Shown piece by piece: positions 18,221 to 26,127 of a stretch of DNA of 34,906 bases. The notes beneath the pieces were generated by a model. The model had not been told where the DNA came from. It worked only from the letters and a program-made list of their open reading frames with translations, and made no database searches. The position numbers were made by a program, and so were the translations under genes. Every line of letters starts with the position of its first letter. Position 1 is the stretch's first letter. The DNA is from Lachnospiraceae bacterium (GTDB taxonomy: Bacteria; Bacillota; Clostridia; Lachnospirales; Lachnospiraceae): positions 1 through 34,906 of the forward strand of contig CASJPF010000039.1 of NCBI GenBank assembly GCA_949383255.1. Direction: 5' to 3'.

Positions 18221-19153
18221 TCACTTCCGAATCTCTTTCGTCACTTCTGCTGGTATCTCAAACTCTACTGTTCCCATATACATTGGTGCCACGTCTCCCT
18301 CATTAAACGCAATCACCACATTGCCATTTTCATTTAGATAGAAAGAAGTTTCATCTGTAATCGCCTTAAAATTCCACTCCTCAATCTCATCATTTAGCCA
18401 ATAATAAACATTTTCATCCGAATCCATCTGCTCTTGCATCTGGCGTTTAATTTCGTCGCTAATTGGCGTGATATAATCTTCTCCTTCCTTAAAGATGTCT
18501 TTTATCTGTAACCGCTCCCCAGTTGTCAAATCAATCGTATAAAAATAATTCCACTCATAACCGCTGCCAGCCCCTTGATAACAAATAAGTTTCAGTGTAA
18601 AATACTCTGGCGTAGTCATAAGCACTTCACTTTTCACAATCACATCCTGATACCCTTGTTCCTCTTTCAGATCCGTCTCAAACTCTTTGATTAGATTGTC
18701 TGTAATGGATTGAATCTCCGCGTTGATTTCTGCTGTTGTGCGATCTAAATTCTCTTTCACCGTGCTGTCCTGCGGCTGTCCATCCATCTTTTCATCTGGT
18801 TGAATCTCTGGCACTTCAATCTCTGCCATATTGCGTTCTGTTTCATATTCATAATTGCGAAACGTTACTACTTTTACAAGCTGACCAATCACTGGTATCT
18901 GTTCCATTGCGTGTGCAATTGTTCCTGATGTGTTGGGTAAAACGATAAAAATTCCTATCACTGCGGCGGCAGCCATCGCTGCAAACTTTACTATTTGATT
19001 TTTTCCTTGTCTATTTTGTTCCATTTTTTTAACCTCCTCTATTTTTTGATGCAACTGCGCTACTTGAGCTTCTGTCATCTGCTGACTGAAATATTTTATT
19101 TTCAGTTTTTGCAATGCATTTTGCAGGTCTGAATCATACCCTCTGTCATTCAT
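18221..19153 (-). CDS. rsiV: RsiV-like membrane anti-sigma factor (DUF3298)
   Basis: This 310-residue membrane protein should hold the ECF sigma factor at the membrane until a signal, lysozyme in the Bacillus subtilis paradigm, triggers its cleavage. The N-terminal cytoplasmic part (residues 1-54) is helical (SQQMTEAQVAQLHQKIEEVK). A single membrane span, VKFAAMAAAAVIGIFIVLP, lies near 54-73. The extracellular part ends in a DUF3298-type domain: YEWNYFYTIDLTTGERLQI, KDIFKEGEDYITPIS, SFYLNENGNVVIAFNEGD and FEIPAEV. The start follows AAAGGAGG. The gene is 147 bases downstream of the sigma gene, in the same direction. Whether it responds to lysozyme cannot be told from sequence. Confidence 0.88.
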   Translation of the reverse strand: MNDRGYDSDLQNALQKLKIKYFSQQMTEAQVAQLHQKIEEVKKMEQNRQGKNQIVKFAAMAAAAVIGIFIVLPNTSGTIAHAMEQIPVIGQLVKVVTFRNYEYETERNMAEIEVPEIQPDEKMDGQPQDSTVKENLDRTTAEINAEIQSITDNLIKEFETDLKEEQGYQDVIVKSEVLMTTPEYFTLKLICYQGAGSGYEWNYFYTIDLTTGERLQIKDIFKEGEDYITPISDEIKRQMQEQMDSDENVYYWLNDEIEEWNFKAITDETSFYLNENGNVVIAFNEGDVAPMYMGTVEFEIPAEVTKEIRK

Positions 19154-19300
19154 AATAAACCTCCTTTATCATACTACTCCAAAACACTCTCACAAATTCT
19201 TCCAAAAACATGTACCACACCATCTTATAAAACCTTTAATTTTTATTGTAGTATTTTATATTGTTATCATTTCTTATAAAGGAAAAATCCACAGTCAATG

Positions 19301-19819
19301 TTATGTGTCCTCTTTCAGTGTGCACTGCAGTTTCTTTAAGCTTCGATATAATCTGCTTTTGATGGTATTTATATTTTCCTCAAGAATATCTGCAATTTCC
19401 TCAAATTTCATATCCTCAAAGAAACGTAGTATCACAACTGCCTTATCCTGTTCTGGCAAAGCGTCTATTGCTCTTTGCAAATCAATCTCTAAACTGTTAT
19501 CATTGTTATGAATAGACAGCAATTCCTTTTCTATTTCATTCTGAATATGGTCATAGGAACAATGCTGTGGTTGTTTGAGTAAGCGAAAACACTCATTTAG
19601 CATAATGCGATATACCCACGTCTGCGCATACGCAGGATTTTTCAGTGTATTACTCCCACGCAGAGCCTTGTATGACCCATTTTGTACAATGTCATATGCA
19701 TCTGCTTCATTGTGAGTATAACTGTATGCAAGACGATAATATTGGTCATACTTTTGTAGAAGGATTTGCTCAATCAAAACTCTATTGGTCTCATTTCTCC
19801 TATTTACAAACATGCGCAA
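19301..19819 (-). CDS. sigV: ECF RNA polymerase sigma factor (SigV-like)
   Basis: This is a sigma-70 family factor of about 172 residues with two domains. Region 2 shows YYRLAYSYTHNEADAYDIVQ and AQTWVYRIMLNECFRLLK. Region 4 shows RAIDALPEQDKAVVILRFFE and the helix-turn-helix KFEEIADILEENINTIKSRL. I place the start at TTG 19819, 7-8 bases after AAAGGAGG. An ATG at 19813 (13 bases) and a GTG at 19840 (inside the binding site region) are alternatives. The partner is the downstream RsiV-like anti-sigma factor. A candidate ECF-type promoter upstream suggests autoactivation. The name sigV is given by the partnership. Confidence 0.88.
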   Translation of the reverse strand: MRMFVNRRNETNRVLIEQILLQKYDQYYRLAYSYTHNEADAYDIVQNGSYKALRGSNTLKNPAYAQTWVYRIMLNECFRLLKQPQHCSYDHIQNEIEKELLSIHNNDNSLEIDLQRAIDALPEQDKAVVILRFFEDMKFEEIADILEENINTIKSRLYRSLKKLQCTLKEDT

Positions 19820-19851
19820 TCTCTTCACCTCCTTTATCACCTATTTAATCA

Positions 19852-19881
19852 TTAGACCCACCTGCCTATCAAATAGTTTCA
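19852..19881 (-). promoter_or_regulatory. ECF-type autoregulatory promoter of the sigma operon
   Basis: The minus strand carries TGAAAC (19881-19876), 17 bases, then GGTCTAA (19858-19852). This resembles the TGAAAC / CGTC promoters of SigV-type ECF sigma factors. It lies about 35 bases before the sigma start codon. Confidence 0.6.
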
Positions 19882-19932
19882 AAACGGTAAAAATTTTTGT
19901 AGTGTTCAATCTTCAGCCTCCTATTACAGACA

Positions 19933-19984
19933 TTAAGCCATGCAAAACCACTTCGTTGTGTCAAAGCGACATCCCTTGGCTTAA
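19933..19984. repeat. inverted repeat between divergent sigV and lrgA
   Basis: TTAAGCCA (19933-19940) pairs with TGGCTTAA (19977-19984), with a 36-base interior. There is no T-run after either arm, so a terminator role is weak. Nothing else is seen in this part of the divergent spacer. Confidence 0.35.
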
Positions 19985-20095
19985 CGCATTTCTGCCACTA
20001 CGTACTTTTACGCAACCTATAAAGCCATAATTTGCAGTAAGTACAAAGTCCTAGACTGAACAGTAACGAATTTTCTTATACTTTTCATCCTTCTA

Positions 20096-20124
20096 TTGAC
20101 ACTGCTTTACATATGGATTATGAT
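20096..20124 (+). promoter_or_regulatory. promoter of lrgA-lrgB-gntR
   Basis: A consensus TTGACA (20096-20101), 17-base spacer and TATGAT (20119-20124) make a strong housekeeping promoter. The start should fall near 20131. Confidence 0.85.
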
Positions 20125-20125
20125 A

Positions 20126-20142
20126 AACTGGTACTACCAGTT
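20126..20142 (+). promoter_or_regulatory. GntR-type operator over the lrgA start site
   Basis: AACTGGTA-C-TACCAGTT is a perfect 17-base palindrome. Its core TGGTACTACCA fits the TGGT-N3-ACCA operators of FadR/LldR-type GntR regulators. It begins 1 base after the -10 and covers the predicted start, so binding should block transcription. The obvious protein is the FCD-type GntR encoded at the end of the operon. Confidence 0.75.
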
Positions 20143-20155
20143 AGGAGATGAAAAA

Positions 20156-20518
20156 ATGAACTATTTAAAACAATTTACTATTATTCTGTTTGTCTCGTTC
20201 CTTGGCGAGCTATTGCACATTATAGTACCACTTCCAATTCCTGCAAGTGTCTATGGGCTAATTCTTATGCTACTTGCTCTCTGTTTTGGCGTCCTTCGCC
20301 TAGAACAAGTTAAAGAAACCGCTGACTTTTTAATTGAAATTATGCCAGTGATGTTTATTCCTGCCGCTGTGGGACTTTTGGAATCATGGTCTGCACTACA
20401 GCCAATCTTTGTGCCTGTTGTCATAATTACAATTCTAACAACAGTTATTGTTATGGGCGTAACAGGGCAGGTTACACAGTTTATGATTCGGAAAGGAAAA
20501 GAGGGAAAGAAGAAATGA
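20156..20518 (+). CDS. lrgA: LrgA/CidA family membrane protein
   Basis: This 120-residue polytopic membrane protein has four hydrophobic spans and the family motif PLPIPASVYGLILMLLAL near residues 24-41. In several Firmicutes LrgA and LrgB together form a pyruvate transporter (PftAB in Bacillus subtilis). In staphylococci they modulate murein hydrolase activity. The start at 20156 follows TAGGAG by 8 bases; a longer upstream frame would run through the promoter and operator and is rejected. The stop overlaps the lrgB start (ATGA). The FCD regulator in the same operon, a family that binds small carboxylates, favours the transport reading. Confidence 0.92.
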   Translation: MNYLKQFTIILFVSFLGELLHIIVPLPIPASVYGLILMLLALCFGVLRLEQVKETADFLIEIMPVMFIPAAVGLLESWSALQPIFVPVVIITILTTVIVMGVTGQVTQFMIRKGKEGKKK

Positions 20519-21207
20519 ATGCATTTTTTGCAGATTTTATTTTTTTTGGTGCCATACTCAGCCTTGCCGCATATGAGGCAGGACTGCTCATTAAAAAGAA
20601 ATTTAAACTGGCTGTTCTAAATCCGCTCTTGATTGCAACTGTCTGTGTGATGGCAGTTTTGTTGCTTTTGAAAGTGGAGTATCAGCACTATCAGGAAGGT
20701 GCGAAATACATTAGCTATTTGCTAACCCCTGCAACGGTCTGTCTTGCTGTTCCTCTCTACGAACAGCTTGAATTGTTAAAAAGAAATCTAAAAGCTGTGG
20801 CTGGTGGTATTACCGCCGGAGTCCTTTCCAGCCTTATCAGCGTATTTTTGTTGGCAAAATTATTTTCACTGAACCATGAACAATATGTGACATTGCTACC
20901 CAAATCCATCACTACTGCAATTGGAATGGGAATTTCGGAGGAACTTGGCGGCATACAGACAATCACTGTCGCTGTTATTATTGTAACCGGCATTCTTGGA
21001 AATGTTATTGCAGAATTTGTCTGTAAAATCTTTCGCATCGAGGAACCTATTGCCAAAGGATTGGCTTTGGGCACTGCCTCGCATGCAATTGGCACTGCAA
21101 AAGCGATGGAGCTTGGAAAAATTGAGGGCGCAATGAGCAGTCTTGCAATCGCCGTCGCTGGGCTTTTAACCGTTATTGGCGCTTCTGTATTTGCAAATCT
21201 AATGTAA
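20515..21207 (+). CDS. lrgB: LrgB/CidB family membrane protein
   Basis: This 230-residue membrane protein, partner of LrgA, has many hydrophobic spans. The conserved C-terminal half is present: LLPKSITTAIGMGISEELGG, VIIVTGILGNVIAEFVCKIF and the signature GLALGTASHAIGTAKAMELG near residues 180-199. Length and motifs are normal. The start at 20515 overlaps the lrgA stop, so the two are translationally coupled; a longer frame from 20386 overlaps lrgA and is not real. It acts in the cytoplasmic membrane, probably moving pyruvate or a similar small acid with LrgA. Confidence 0.93.
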   Translation: MNAFFADFIFFGAILSLAAYEAGLLIKKKFKLAVLNPLLIATVCVMAVLLLLKVEYQHYQEGAKYISYLLTPATVCLAVPLYEQLELLKRNLKAVAGGITAGVLSSLISVFLLAKLFSLNHEQYVTLLPKSITTAIGMGISEELGGIQTITVAVIIVTGILGNVIAEFVCKIFRIEEPIAKGLALGTASHAIGTAKAMELGKIEGAMSSLAIAVAGLLTVIGASVFANLM

Positions 21208-21243
21208 AAAAGCTGAAAACTGTACATGGAGGATTTTACCCCA

Positions 21244-21909
21244 ATGAGCGAAACAAAAGCGTACTATATCGTAATAGAATATATTCAGATGCTTATCCAA
21301 CAGAATAAAATCTCCTTCGGCGGAAAGCTGCCATCAGAGCGACAACTATCAACCATTCTTGGGCTGAGCAGAAATTCTATCCGCGAAGCCCTTCGCAGCC
21401 TAGAAAATATGGGTGTTGTTGAAAGTCGGCACGGACAGGGAAGCTTTCTTGTAAATCATGTTAGCCAAAGCCTTGGAAGTACTCTTTCTCTGTTGCTTTT
21501 TATGAATGCATGTAGCAACCTAGAAGTCATTCAGCTTCGCCGCAGCATTGAGATTAGCGCCTATCTGCTCGCTGTAAAACGGATACAAGACACACAAATT
21601 CAAGAACTTTCCCGCTGTTTTGAGGTACTTAAAAACAGTAATCCAAAAGAACGCGCAAAGGTGGACAAACAATTTCATGACACATTGATTCAATTTTCCG
21701 AAAACCGAATATTTGTTTTGTTAAATGAAACATTATCGCAACTGTTTGAGCACACTATCCAAGCACAGCAGCCCTATCTCTCTTCTGATGCGTGGGAACA
21801 ACTTTTATCGTATCATGCGCGCATTTTATCCTGTCTTACATTACACACAGTAGAAGGGATTCATGCAATTACAGAACATTACGATTTTATTGAAAGCATT
21901 ATTGAATAG
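21244..21909 (+). CDS. GntR-family regulator with FCD ligand domain
   Basis: This regulator of about 221 residues has an N-terminal winged helix (LPSERQLSTILGLSRNSIRE, ALRSLENMGVVESRHGQGSF). An all-helical FCD domain follows. The FCD metal-ligand pattern is visible: D-x3-H in VDKQFH, H in SYHARIL and H in TEHYDF. FCD proteins usually sense small organic acids, pyruvate and lactate among them. The ATG at 21244 has GGAGG 11 bases upstream; the ATG at 21226 overlaps that site and is less likely. It lies in the same direction just after lrgB, and the palindrome at 20126-20142 is its likely operator. It should repress lrgAB and itself until its ligand appears. Confidence 0.88.
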   Translation: MSETKAYYIVIEYIQMLIQQNKISFGGKLPSERQLSTILGLSRNSIREALRSLENMGVVESRHGQGSFLVNHVSQSLGSTLSLLLFMNACSNLEVIQLRRSIEISAYLLAVKRIQDTQIQELSRCFEVLKNSNPKERAKVDKQFHDTLIQFSENRIFVLLNETLSQLFEHTIQAQQPYLSSDAWEQLLSYHARILSCLTLHTVEGIHAITEHYDFIESIIE

Positions 21910-22075
21910 CAATTCTTAAGATATTTTTAATGGTATGTTTATAACGTTTATGGTAGAATTATGCATTAAATAATTCACGGATTGAAAGATGCATTGTGTC
22001 AAAATTAAATTTTTCACACAGCAAATTTAGGCGTAAGTACAAGTTTGCAGACTTTGGCAAGAATGGAGGAATTTT

Positions 22076-22687
22076 ATGAAATACACTGCCGCAGCATACC
22101 TATTGACTGTCACAATTATTTCCTTTCTGGGATATTGTGTTGAAAATATATGGCTTGCTATTACACAACAATACATCAACAACAGAAATATGTACCTGCC
22201 CTTCTTGTTGGGATATGGTCTCACAGTTGTTGGCATCTATCTGATTTTGGGAACACCTAAAAAATGGCGAAAGCGAAAACTCGCAAGTAAATACATAGTC
22301 TATCTAGCATATTTTCTTCTAATGATCGTTCTTGTGAGCATTGGAGAAATTCTTCTTGGAAAAACGGTAGAATATTTTTGCGAGATTACATACTGGAATT
22401 ATGAAAAACTGCCTTTCCATCTTACAAAATACACTTCACTTCCTACCAGCATGGGATTTGCAGGCATTATTGAATTTTTTATGGAATATTTAATGGAACC
22501 TATTTTAAATAAGGTACAGCAACTTCCAAAGACCACATTACATATTTTAGCTGTAGGTTTTTTTATTCTGTTGGTAGGCGATTTTGTTGTTAGTTTCCGA
22601 AGTATGTATCTAAACAAAAAACCAAATTATATCTGGAAATATGAAATTGCACAAAATCACTTTATACGCTATCACAACATTCAATAA
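22076..22687 (+). CDS. putative ABC_trans_CmpB-type membrane protein (PF06541-like)
   Basis: This 203-residue polytopic membrane protein has hydrophobic segments near residues 8-25, 42-58, 74-93 and 155-175. The pattern CVENIWLAITQQYINNRNMY, then LPFLLGYGLTVVG, then the EILLG / ITYWNYEKLPFHL block resembles the PF06541 family annotated as ABC transporter type IV or putative permease. The usual WDY box is replaced by WNYE. The start is supported by GGAGG 6 bases before the ATG. It stands alone between gntR and a terminator. No ATPase partner lies next to it, so the transporter label is uncertain. Confidence 0.6.
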   Translation: MKYTAAAYLLTVTIISFLGYCVENIWLAITQQYINNRNMYLPFLLGYGLTVVGIYLILGTPKKWRKRKLASKYIVYLAYFLLMIVLVSIGEILLGKTVEYFCEITYWNYEKLPFHLTKYTSLPTSMGFAGIIEFFMEYLMEPILNKVQQLPKTTLHILAVGFFILLVGDFVVSFRSMYLNKKPNYIWKYEIAQNHFIRYHNIQ

Positions 22688-22723
22688 TTTGTATTCCCGT
22701 ATTTTGGGGACACCCATACATAT

Positions 22724-22755
22724 AAAAAAACGACTACATCTGCAGTCGTTTTTTT
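22724..22755. terminator. bidirectional intrinsic terminator
   Basis: AAAAAAACGACT (22724-22735) and AGTCGTTTTTTT (22744-22755) pair around an 8-base loop, giving a T-run on both strands. It separates the plus-strand membrane gene from fucO transcription arriving on the minus strand. Confidence 0.85.
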
Positions 22756-22849
22756 ATATACATTAATAATGTTGAAATCAAAAGATATTTTAAACTTTTG
22801 TGAATCTTAAAATGCTATATTGACATATCATACAGTCAAGAAACTATCT

Positions 22850-23998
22850 TTAAATCAATGATTCATACAGCTTTGTGATATCTTCAACACTCGTTTCCTT
22901 CGGGTTCCCCGGTCTGCACGCATCATCATAAGCGGACTGTGCAAGAAATGGAATGTCTTCTCTCTTAACAATCTCCTTTAAATCTACTGGGATTCCAACG
23001 TCTTGTGACAATTTCTTTACTGCATCAACTGCCGCCTTGCGATACTCTTCTTGTGACATATTATCCACACCTTGTACGCCCATTGCCCTTGCAATCTCAC
23101 GGTACTTCTCTCCCGTTGCCTCCGCATTATATTCCATAACTGTAGGGAGAATAATTGCGTTGGCAACACCATGTGGGGTGTCATATAGCGCGCCCAGTGG
23201 ATGTGCCATAGAATGCACAATGCCAAGTCCTACATTGGAGAATCCCATGCCTGCAACATACTGCCCAAGTGCCATATCAGCTCTTCCTTCCGGAGTATTG
23301 TCAACTGCACCTCTTAAAGAGCGCGCTATAATTTCAATTGCCTTCAAGTGAAACATATCAGACAGCTCCCATGCTCCAGCTGTAATGTAGCCTTCTATAG
23401 CGTGTGTAAGTGCATCCATACCAGTTGCTGCTGTCAGTCCTTTTGGCATTGTCGCCATCATCTCTGGGTCTACAAATGCTACCACAGGAATATCTTTTGG
23501 GTCCACACAAACCATTTTGCGGTTCTTTGACACGTCTGTAATAACATAATTGATAGTTACTTCCGCCGCTGTTCCTGCTGTGGTTGGCACTGCAAAAATA
23601 GGCACAGACTTATTTTTGGTAGGCGCCACACCCTCAAGGCTCACAACATCCTCAAACTCTGGATTGTTAATAATAATACCGATTGCTTTGGCTGTATCCA
23701 TAGAAGAACCACCGCCAATCGCAATCAGATAGTCCGCACCAGATTTCTTATATGCAGCTACTCCAGTCTGCACATTCTCAACTGTTGGGTTTGGTTTTAT
23801 CTCGGAATACAATTCATATGCCATTCCCTCCCCTTCGAGAACGTCAAGCACCTTTTTTGTTACACCAAACTTTACCAAATCTGGATCGGAACACACAAAT
23901 GCCTTGTGAAATCCTCTTCCCTTCGCCTCAGGTACAATCTCCTTTACTGCGCCCGCTCCATGATATGATATCTCATTCAATACAAACCTGTTTGCCAT
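22850..23998 (-). CDS. fucO: lactaldehyde reductase / iron-containing alcohol dehydrogenase
   Basis: This 382-residue group III alcohol dehydrogenase reduces lactaldehyde to 1,2-propanediol, or a similar small aldehyde, with NADH during anaerobic deoxysugar use. The NAD site is GADYLIAIGGGSSMDTAKAI. Metal ligands lie in GMDALTHAIEG (D, H) and in IVHSMAHPLGALYDTPHGVA (H, H). Length equals Escherichia coli FucO. The start at 23998 is preceded by AAGGAG at 8 bases; an in-frame ATG 11 codons upstream has no binding site. It is monocistronic. An inverted repeat between promoter and start suggests a dedicated repressor. Butanol or propanediol dehydrogenase activity is an alternative. Confidence 0.88.
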   Translation of the reverse strand: MANRFVLNEISYHGAGAVKEIVPEAKGRGFHKAFVCSDPDLVKFGVTKKVLDVLEGEGMAYELYSEIKPNPTVENVQTGVAAYKKSGADYLIAIGGGSSMDTAKAIGIIINNPEFEDVVSLEGVAPTKNKSVPIFAVPTTAGTAAEVTINYVITDVSKNRKMVCVDPKDIPVVAFVDPEMMATMPKGLTAATGMDALTHAIEGYITAGAWELSDMFHLKAIEIIARSLRGAVDNTPEGRADMALGQYVAGMGFSNVGLGIVHSMAHPLGALYDTPHGVANAIILPTVMEYNAEATGEKYREIARAMGVQGVDNMSQEEYRKAAVDAVKKLSQDVGIPVDLKEIVKREDIPFLAQSAYDDACRPGNPKETSVEDITKLYESLI

Positions 23999-24054
23999 AT
24001 ATTTTTCTCCTTTTCCATAAAATTTTTCCACTTATGTAATTACATTCTTTTTAC

Positions 24055-24109
24055 TCGGTTATCTCTACTAACCGAATTTGTTTTAGAAAGTTACTTTTTT
24101 ATTATACCA
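24055..24109 (-). promoter_or_regulatory. fucO promoter with downstream operator-like inverted repeat
   Basis: The minus strand has an extended -10, TGGTATAAT (24109-24101), with a poor -35. About 25 bases downstream lies TCGGTTA-N7-TAACCGA (24055-24075), a perfect 7-bp inverted repeat placed in the untranslated leader. A repressor there would block elongation, or the hairpin could act in RNA. The regulator is not in the window as far as can be told. Confidence 0.55.
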
Positions 24110-24241
24110 TATAAACTTATCAAATAAAAACCTTTCTGACAAAGTAATTTTAAAATCTATTGCAAAAGTGTAACCGTTCGGATAAACTAGCCCATTACAG
24201 CATGAATTCATTGGATAAGAATTACTATTCATGGCTTAGAA

Positions 24242-24350
24242 AATCGCTCATAGCAACGATTCAGGGTGATATTTAAGGTTTTGCTTCGCAAAAACCGCCC
24301 ATTATTTCTGAATCGTGTTCTCACGGAATGTACAGTTTATGCGTATTCAT
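24242..24350. repeat. structured intergenic repeat, copy 1
   Basis: About 109 bases align without gaps to 32402-32510 at roughly 80 percent identity. The first 60 bases match at 50 of 60. The shared core is TTTTGCTTCGCAAAA. An outer stem ACGATTCAG / CTGAATCGT encloses a GGG / CCC-closed inner hairpin. A weaker second hairpin (GAAT...ATTC) follows. The copy lies between divergent fucO and the ABC-F gene. Confidence 0.7.
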
Positions 24351-24395
24351 GTCCTGTGAAAAGTAACTAGCTAAGAACTACTACTGTGTCTTAAT

Positions 24396-24424
24396 TTGCC
24401 ATATATCCTAAAATATGATATGAT
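24396..24424 (+). promoter_or_regulatory. promoter of the ABC-F gene
   Basis: TTGCCA (24396-24401), a 17-base spacer and TATGAT (24419-24424) predict a start near 24431 and a leader of about 64 bases before the ABC-F start codon. Confidence 0.65.
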
Positions 24425-24468
24425 ACAAATACTATAAATCACAAAGGAATATTTCAGGTATTCGTTGT

Positions 24469-24498
24469 ATGAAAAACTATAAAGAGGATAAAGTATGA
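24469..24498 (+). CDS. possible 9-codon leader peptide of the ABC-F gene
   Basis: A short frame, MKNYKEDKV, lies in the leader. Its TGA stop overlaps the ATG of the ABC-F gene as ATGA. The AGG 10 bases upstream is a weak ribosome binding site, and the GAGGAT used by the ABC-F gene lies inside the peptide codons. Such overlap would couple translation of the two. ABC-F genes for ribosome protection are often controlled through leader peptides, but this one may be chance. Confidence 0.3.
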   Translation: MKNYKEDKV

Positions 24499-26054
24499 GT
24501 ATTTTAAATGTTGAACATCTTTCTCACGGCTTTGGCGACAGAACAATTTTTACTAATGTGTCCTTCCGACTTTTAAAAGGAGAACATATTGGACTGGTGG
24601 GTGCTAACGGTGAAGGCAAATCCACTTTTATGAATGTTATCACAGGGAGGCTCATGCCAGATGAAGGTAAGGTTGAGTGGGCCAAAAATGTGCGTGTAGG
24701 CTATCTTGATCAGCACACAGTCTTAGAGAAAGGAATGTCTGTCAAAGATGTCCTCTCCTCCGCGTTTGATTTTCTATATGAAATGGAAAATCAAATGAAT
24801 GAAATTTGCGATAAAATGGGCGATGCTTCTGAGGCAGAGCTAGAATCCTATCTGGATGAACTTGGCACAATACAAGAACTGCTAGACCAACATGACTTTT
24901 ATATGATTGACGCAAAGGTTGAAGAAGTTGCGCGGGCACTTGGTATTATGGAGGTTGGACTTGACACAGATGTCACAAATTTGAGCGGTGGACAGCGAAC
25001 AAAAATCCTGCTTGGAAAACTATTGTTGGAAAAGCCAGACATTCTACTTTTAGATGAACCAACAAACTATCTTGATGCCAACCATATTGAATGGCTAAAA
25101 CGATATTTACAGGAATATGAAAATGCATTTATCCTAATCTCACACGATATTCCTTTTCTAAACAGCGTTATCAATATTATCTATCACATGGATAACGCAG
25201 AATTGACACGCTATGTAGGCGATTACGATAAGTTTCAGGAAGTCTACGCCATGAAGAAGGCACAGCTCGAGGCTGCTTACAATAGGCAACAAAAAGAAAT
25301 TGCAGACTTAAAGGATTTTGTAGCGCGAAACAAAGCGCGCGTCTCTACTAGAAATATGGCAATGTCACGCCAAAAGAAACTGGATAAGATGGAGCTGATT
25401 GAACTTGCTCAAGAGAAACCCAAACCGGAATTTCATTTTCAGGAAGCACGAACCAGTGGTCGATATGTCTTTATAGCCAAAAGTCTGATAATTGGCTATG
25501 ACGAAGCACTGTCCAAACCGCTTGACATCTCAATGGAACGCGGACAGAAAATTGTACTGACAGGTGCAAACGGCATTGGCAAGACCACGCTTTTAAAGAG
25601 CATTCTGGGACTGATTTGCCCCTTAAATGGCGGGGTCGAATTAGGGGATTACTTGGAGATTGGATATTTTGAACAGGAAATGGATTCGTCCATCACAACC
25701 ACCTGCATTGAAGAAATATGGAATGAATTTCCTTCTCTGTCACAGTACGAGGTACGCTCTGCCCTTGCAAAATGCGGTTTGACCACCAAACATATAGAGA
25801 GTAAAGTAAAAGTTTTAAGCGGTGGCGAACAGGCAAAAGTTCGGTTGTGCAAACTAATCAACAAACCCACGAATGTGTTACTCTTAGATGAACCTACAAA
25901 CCATTTAGATACGGATGCAAAGTCAGAGCTAAGACGCGCTCTTACCGCATATAAAGGAAGTATTCTTATGGTATGCCACGAACCTGAATTTTACAATGAT
26001 CTCGCCACCGATATCTGGGATTGCTCTCAATGGAGCACACGAATAATCAAGTAA
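24495..26054 (+). CDS. ABC-F family ATPase (ribosome-associated)
   Basis: This 519-residue soluble protein has two ABC domains in tandem and no membrane segment. Domain 1 has Walker A GANGEGKST near 36-44, signature LSGGQ and LLLDEPTNYLD. The charged linker (FVARNKARVSTRNMAMSRQK) is the ABC-F interdomain arm. Domain 2 has GANGIGKTT, LSGGEQ and LLLDEPTNHLD. The second glutamate after Asp in each Walker B is intact. Such proteins act at the ribosomal E site, as translation factors (YbiT/EttA type) or as antibiotic ribosome-protection proteins. Length and linker are closest to the YbiT-like group, so a housekeeping role is as likely as resistance. Start supported by GAGGAT. A terminator follows. 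Confidence 0.9.
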   Translation: MSILNVEHLSHGFGDRTIFTNVSFRLLKGEHIGLVGANGEGKSTFMNVITGRLMPDEGKVEWAKNVRVGYLDQHTVLEKGMSVKDVLSSAFDFLYEMENQMNEICDKMGDASEAELESYLDELGTIQELLDQHDFYMIDAKVEEVARALGIMEVGLDTDVTNLSGGQRTKILLGKLLLEKPDILLLDEPTNYLDANHIEWLKRYLQEYENAFILISHDIPFLNSVINIIYHMDNAELTRYVGDYDKFQEVYAMKKAQLEAAYNRQQKEIADLKDFVARNKARVSTRNMAMSRQKKLDKMELIELAQEKPKPEFHFQEARTSGRYVFIAKSLIIGYDEALSKPLDISMERGQKIVLTGANGIGKTTLLKSILGLICPLNGGVELGDYLEIGYFEQEMDSSITTTCIEEIWNEFPSLSQYEVRSALAKCGLTTKHIESKVKVLSGGEQAKVRLCKLINKPTNVLLLDEPTNHLDTDAKSELRRALTAYKGSILMVCHEPEFYNDLATDIWDCSQWSTRIIK

Positions 26055-26091
26055 GGAAATCTTATCTTCGCTGACAAGTGCCCAGGCGCAT

Positions 26092-26127
26092 AAAAAGGGA
26101 TGCACAAAAGCATCCCCTTCTTTTTTA
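26092..26127. terminator. bidirectional terminator between ABC-F and glgB
   Basis: GGGATGC (26097-26103) and GCATCCC (26110-26116) form a hairpin with a 6-base loop. CTTCTTTTTT follows on the plus strand and the opposite strand has CTTTTTAT. The right end touches the glgB stop codon. Confidence 0.85.

Noticed and set aside
20757..21227. 156-residue minus-strand frame across lrgB
   Set aside because: Antisense shadow of lrgB, which has strong family motifs.
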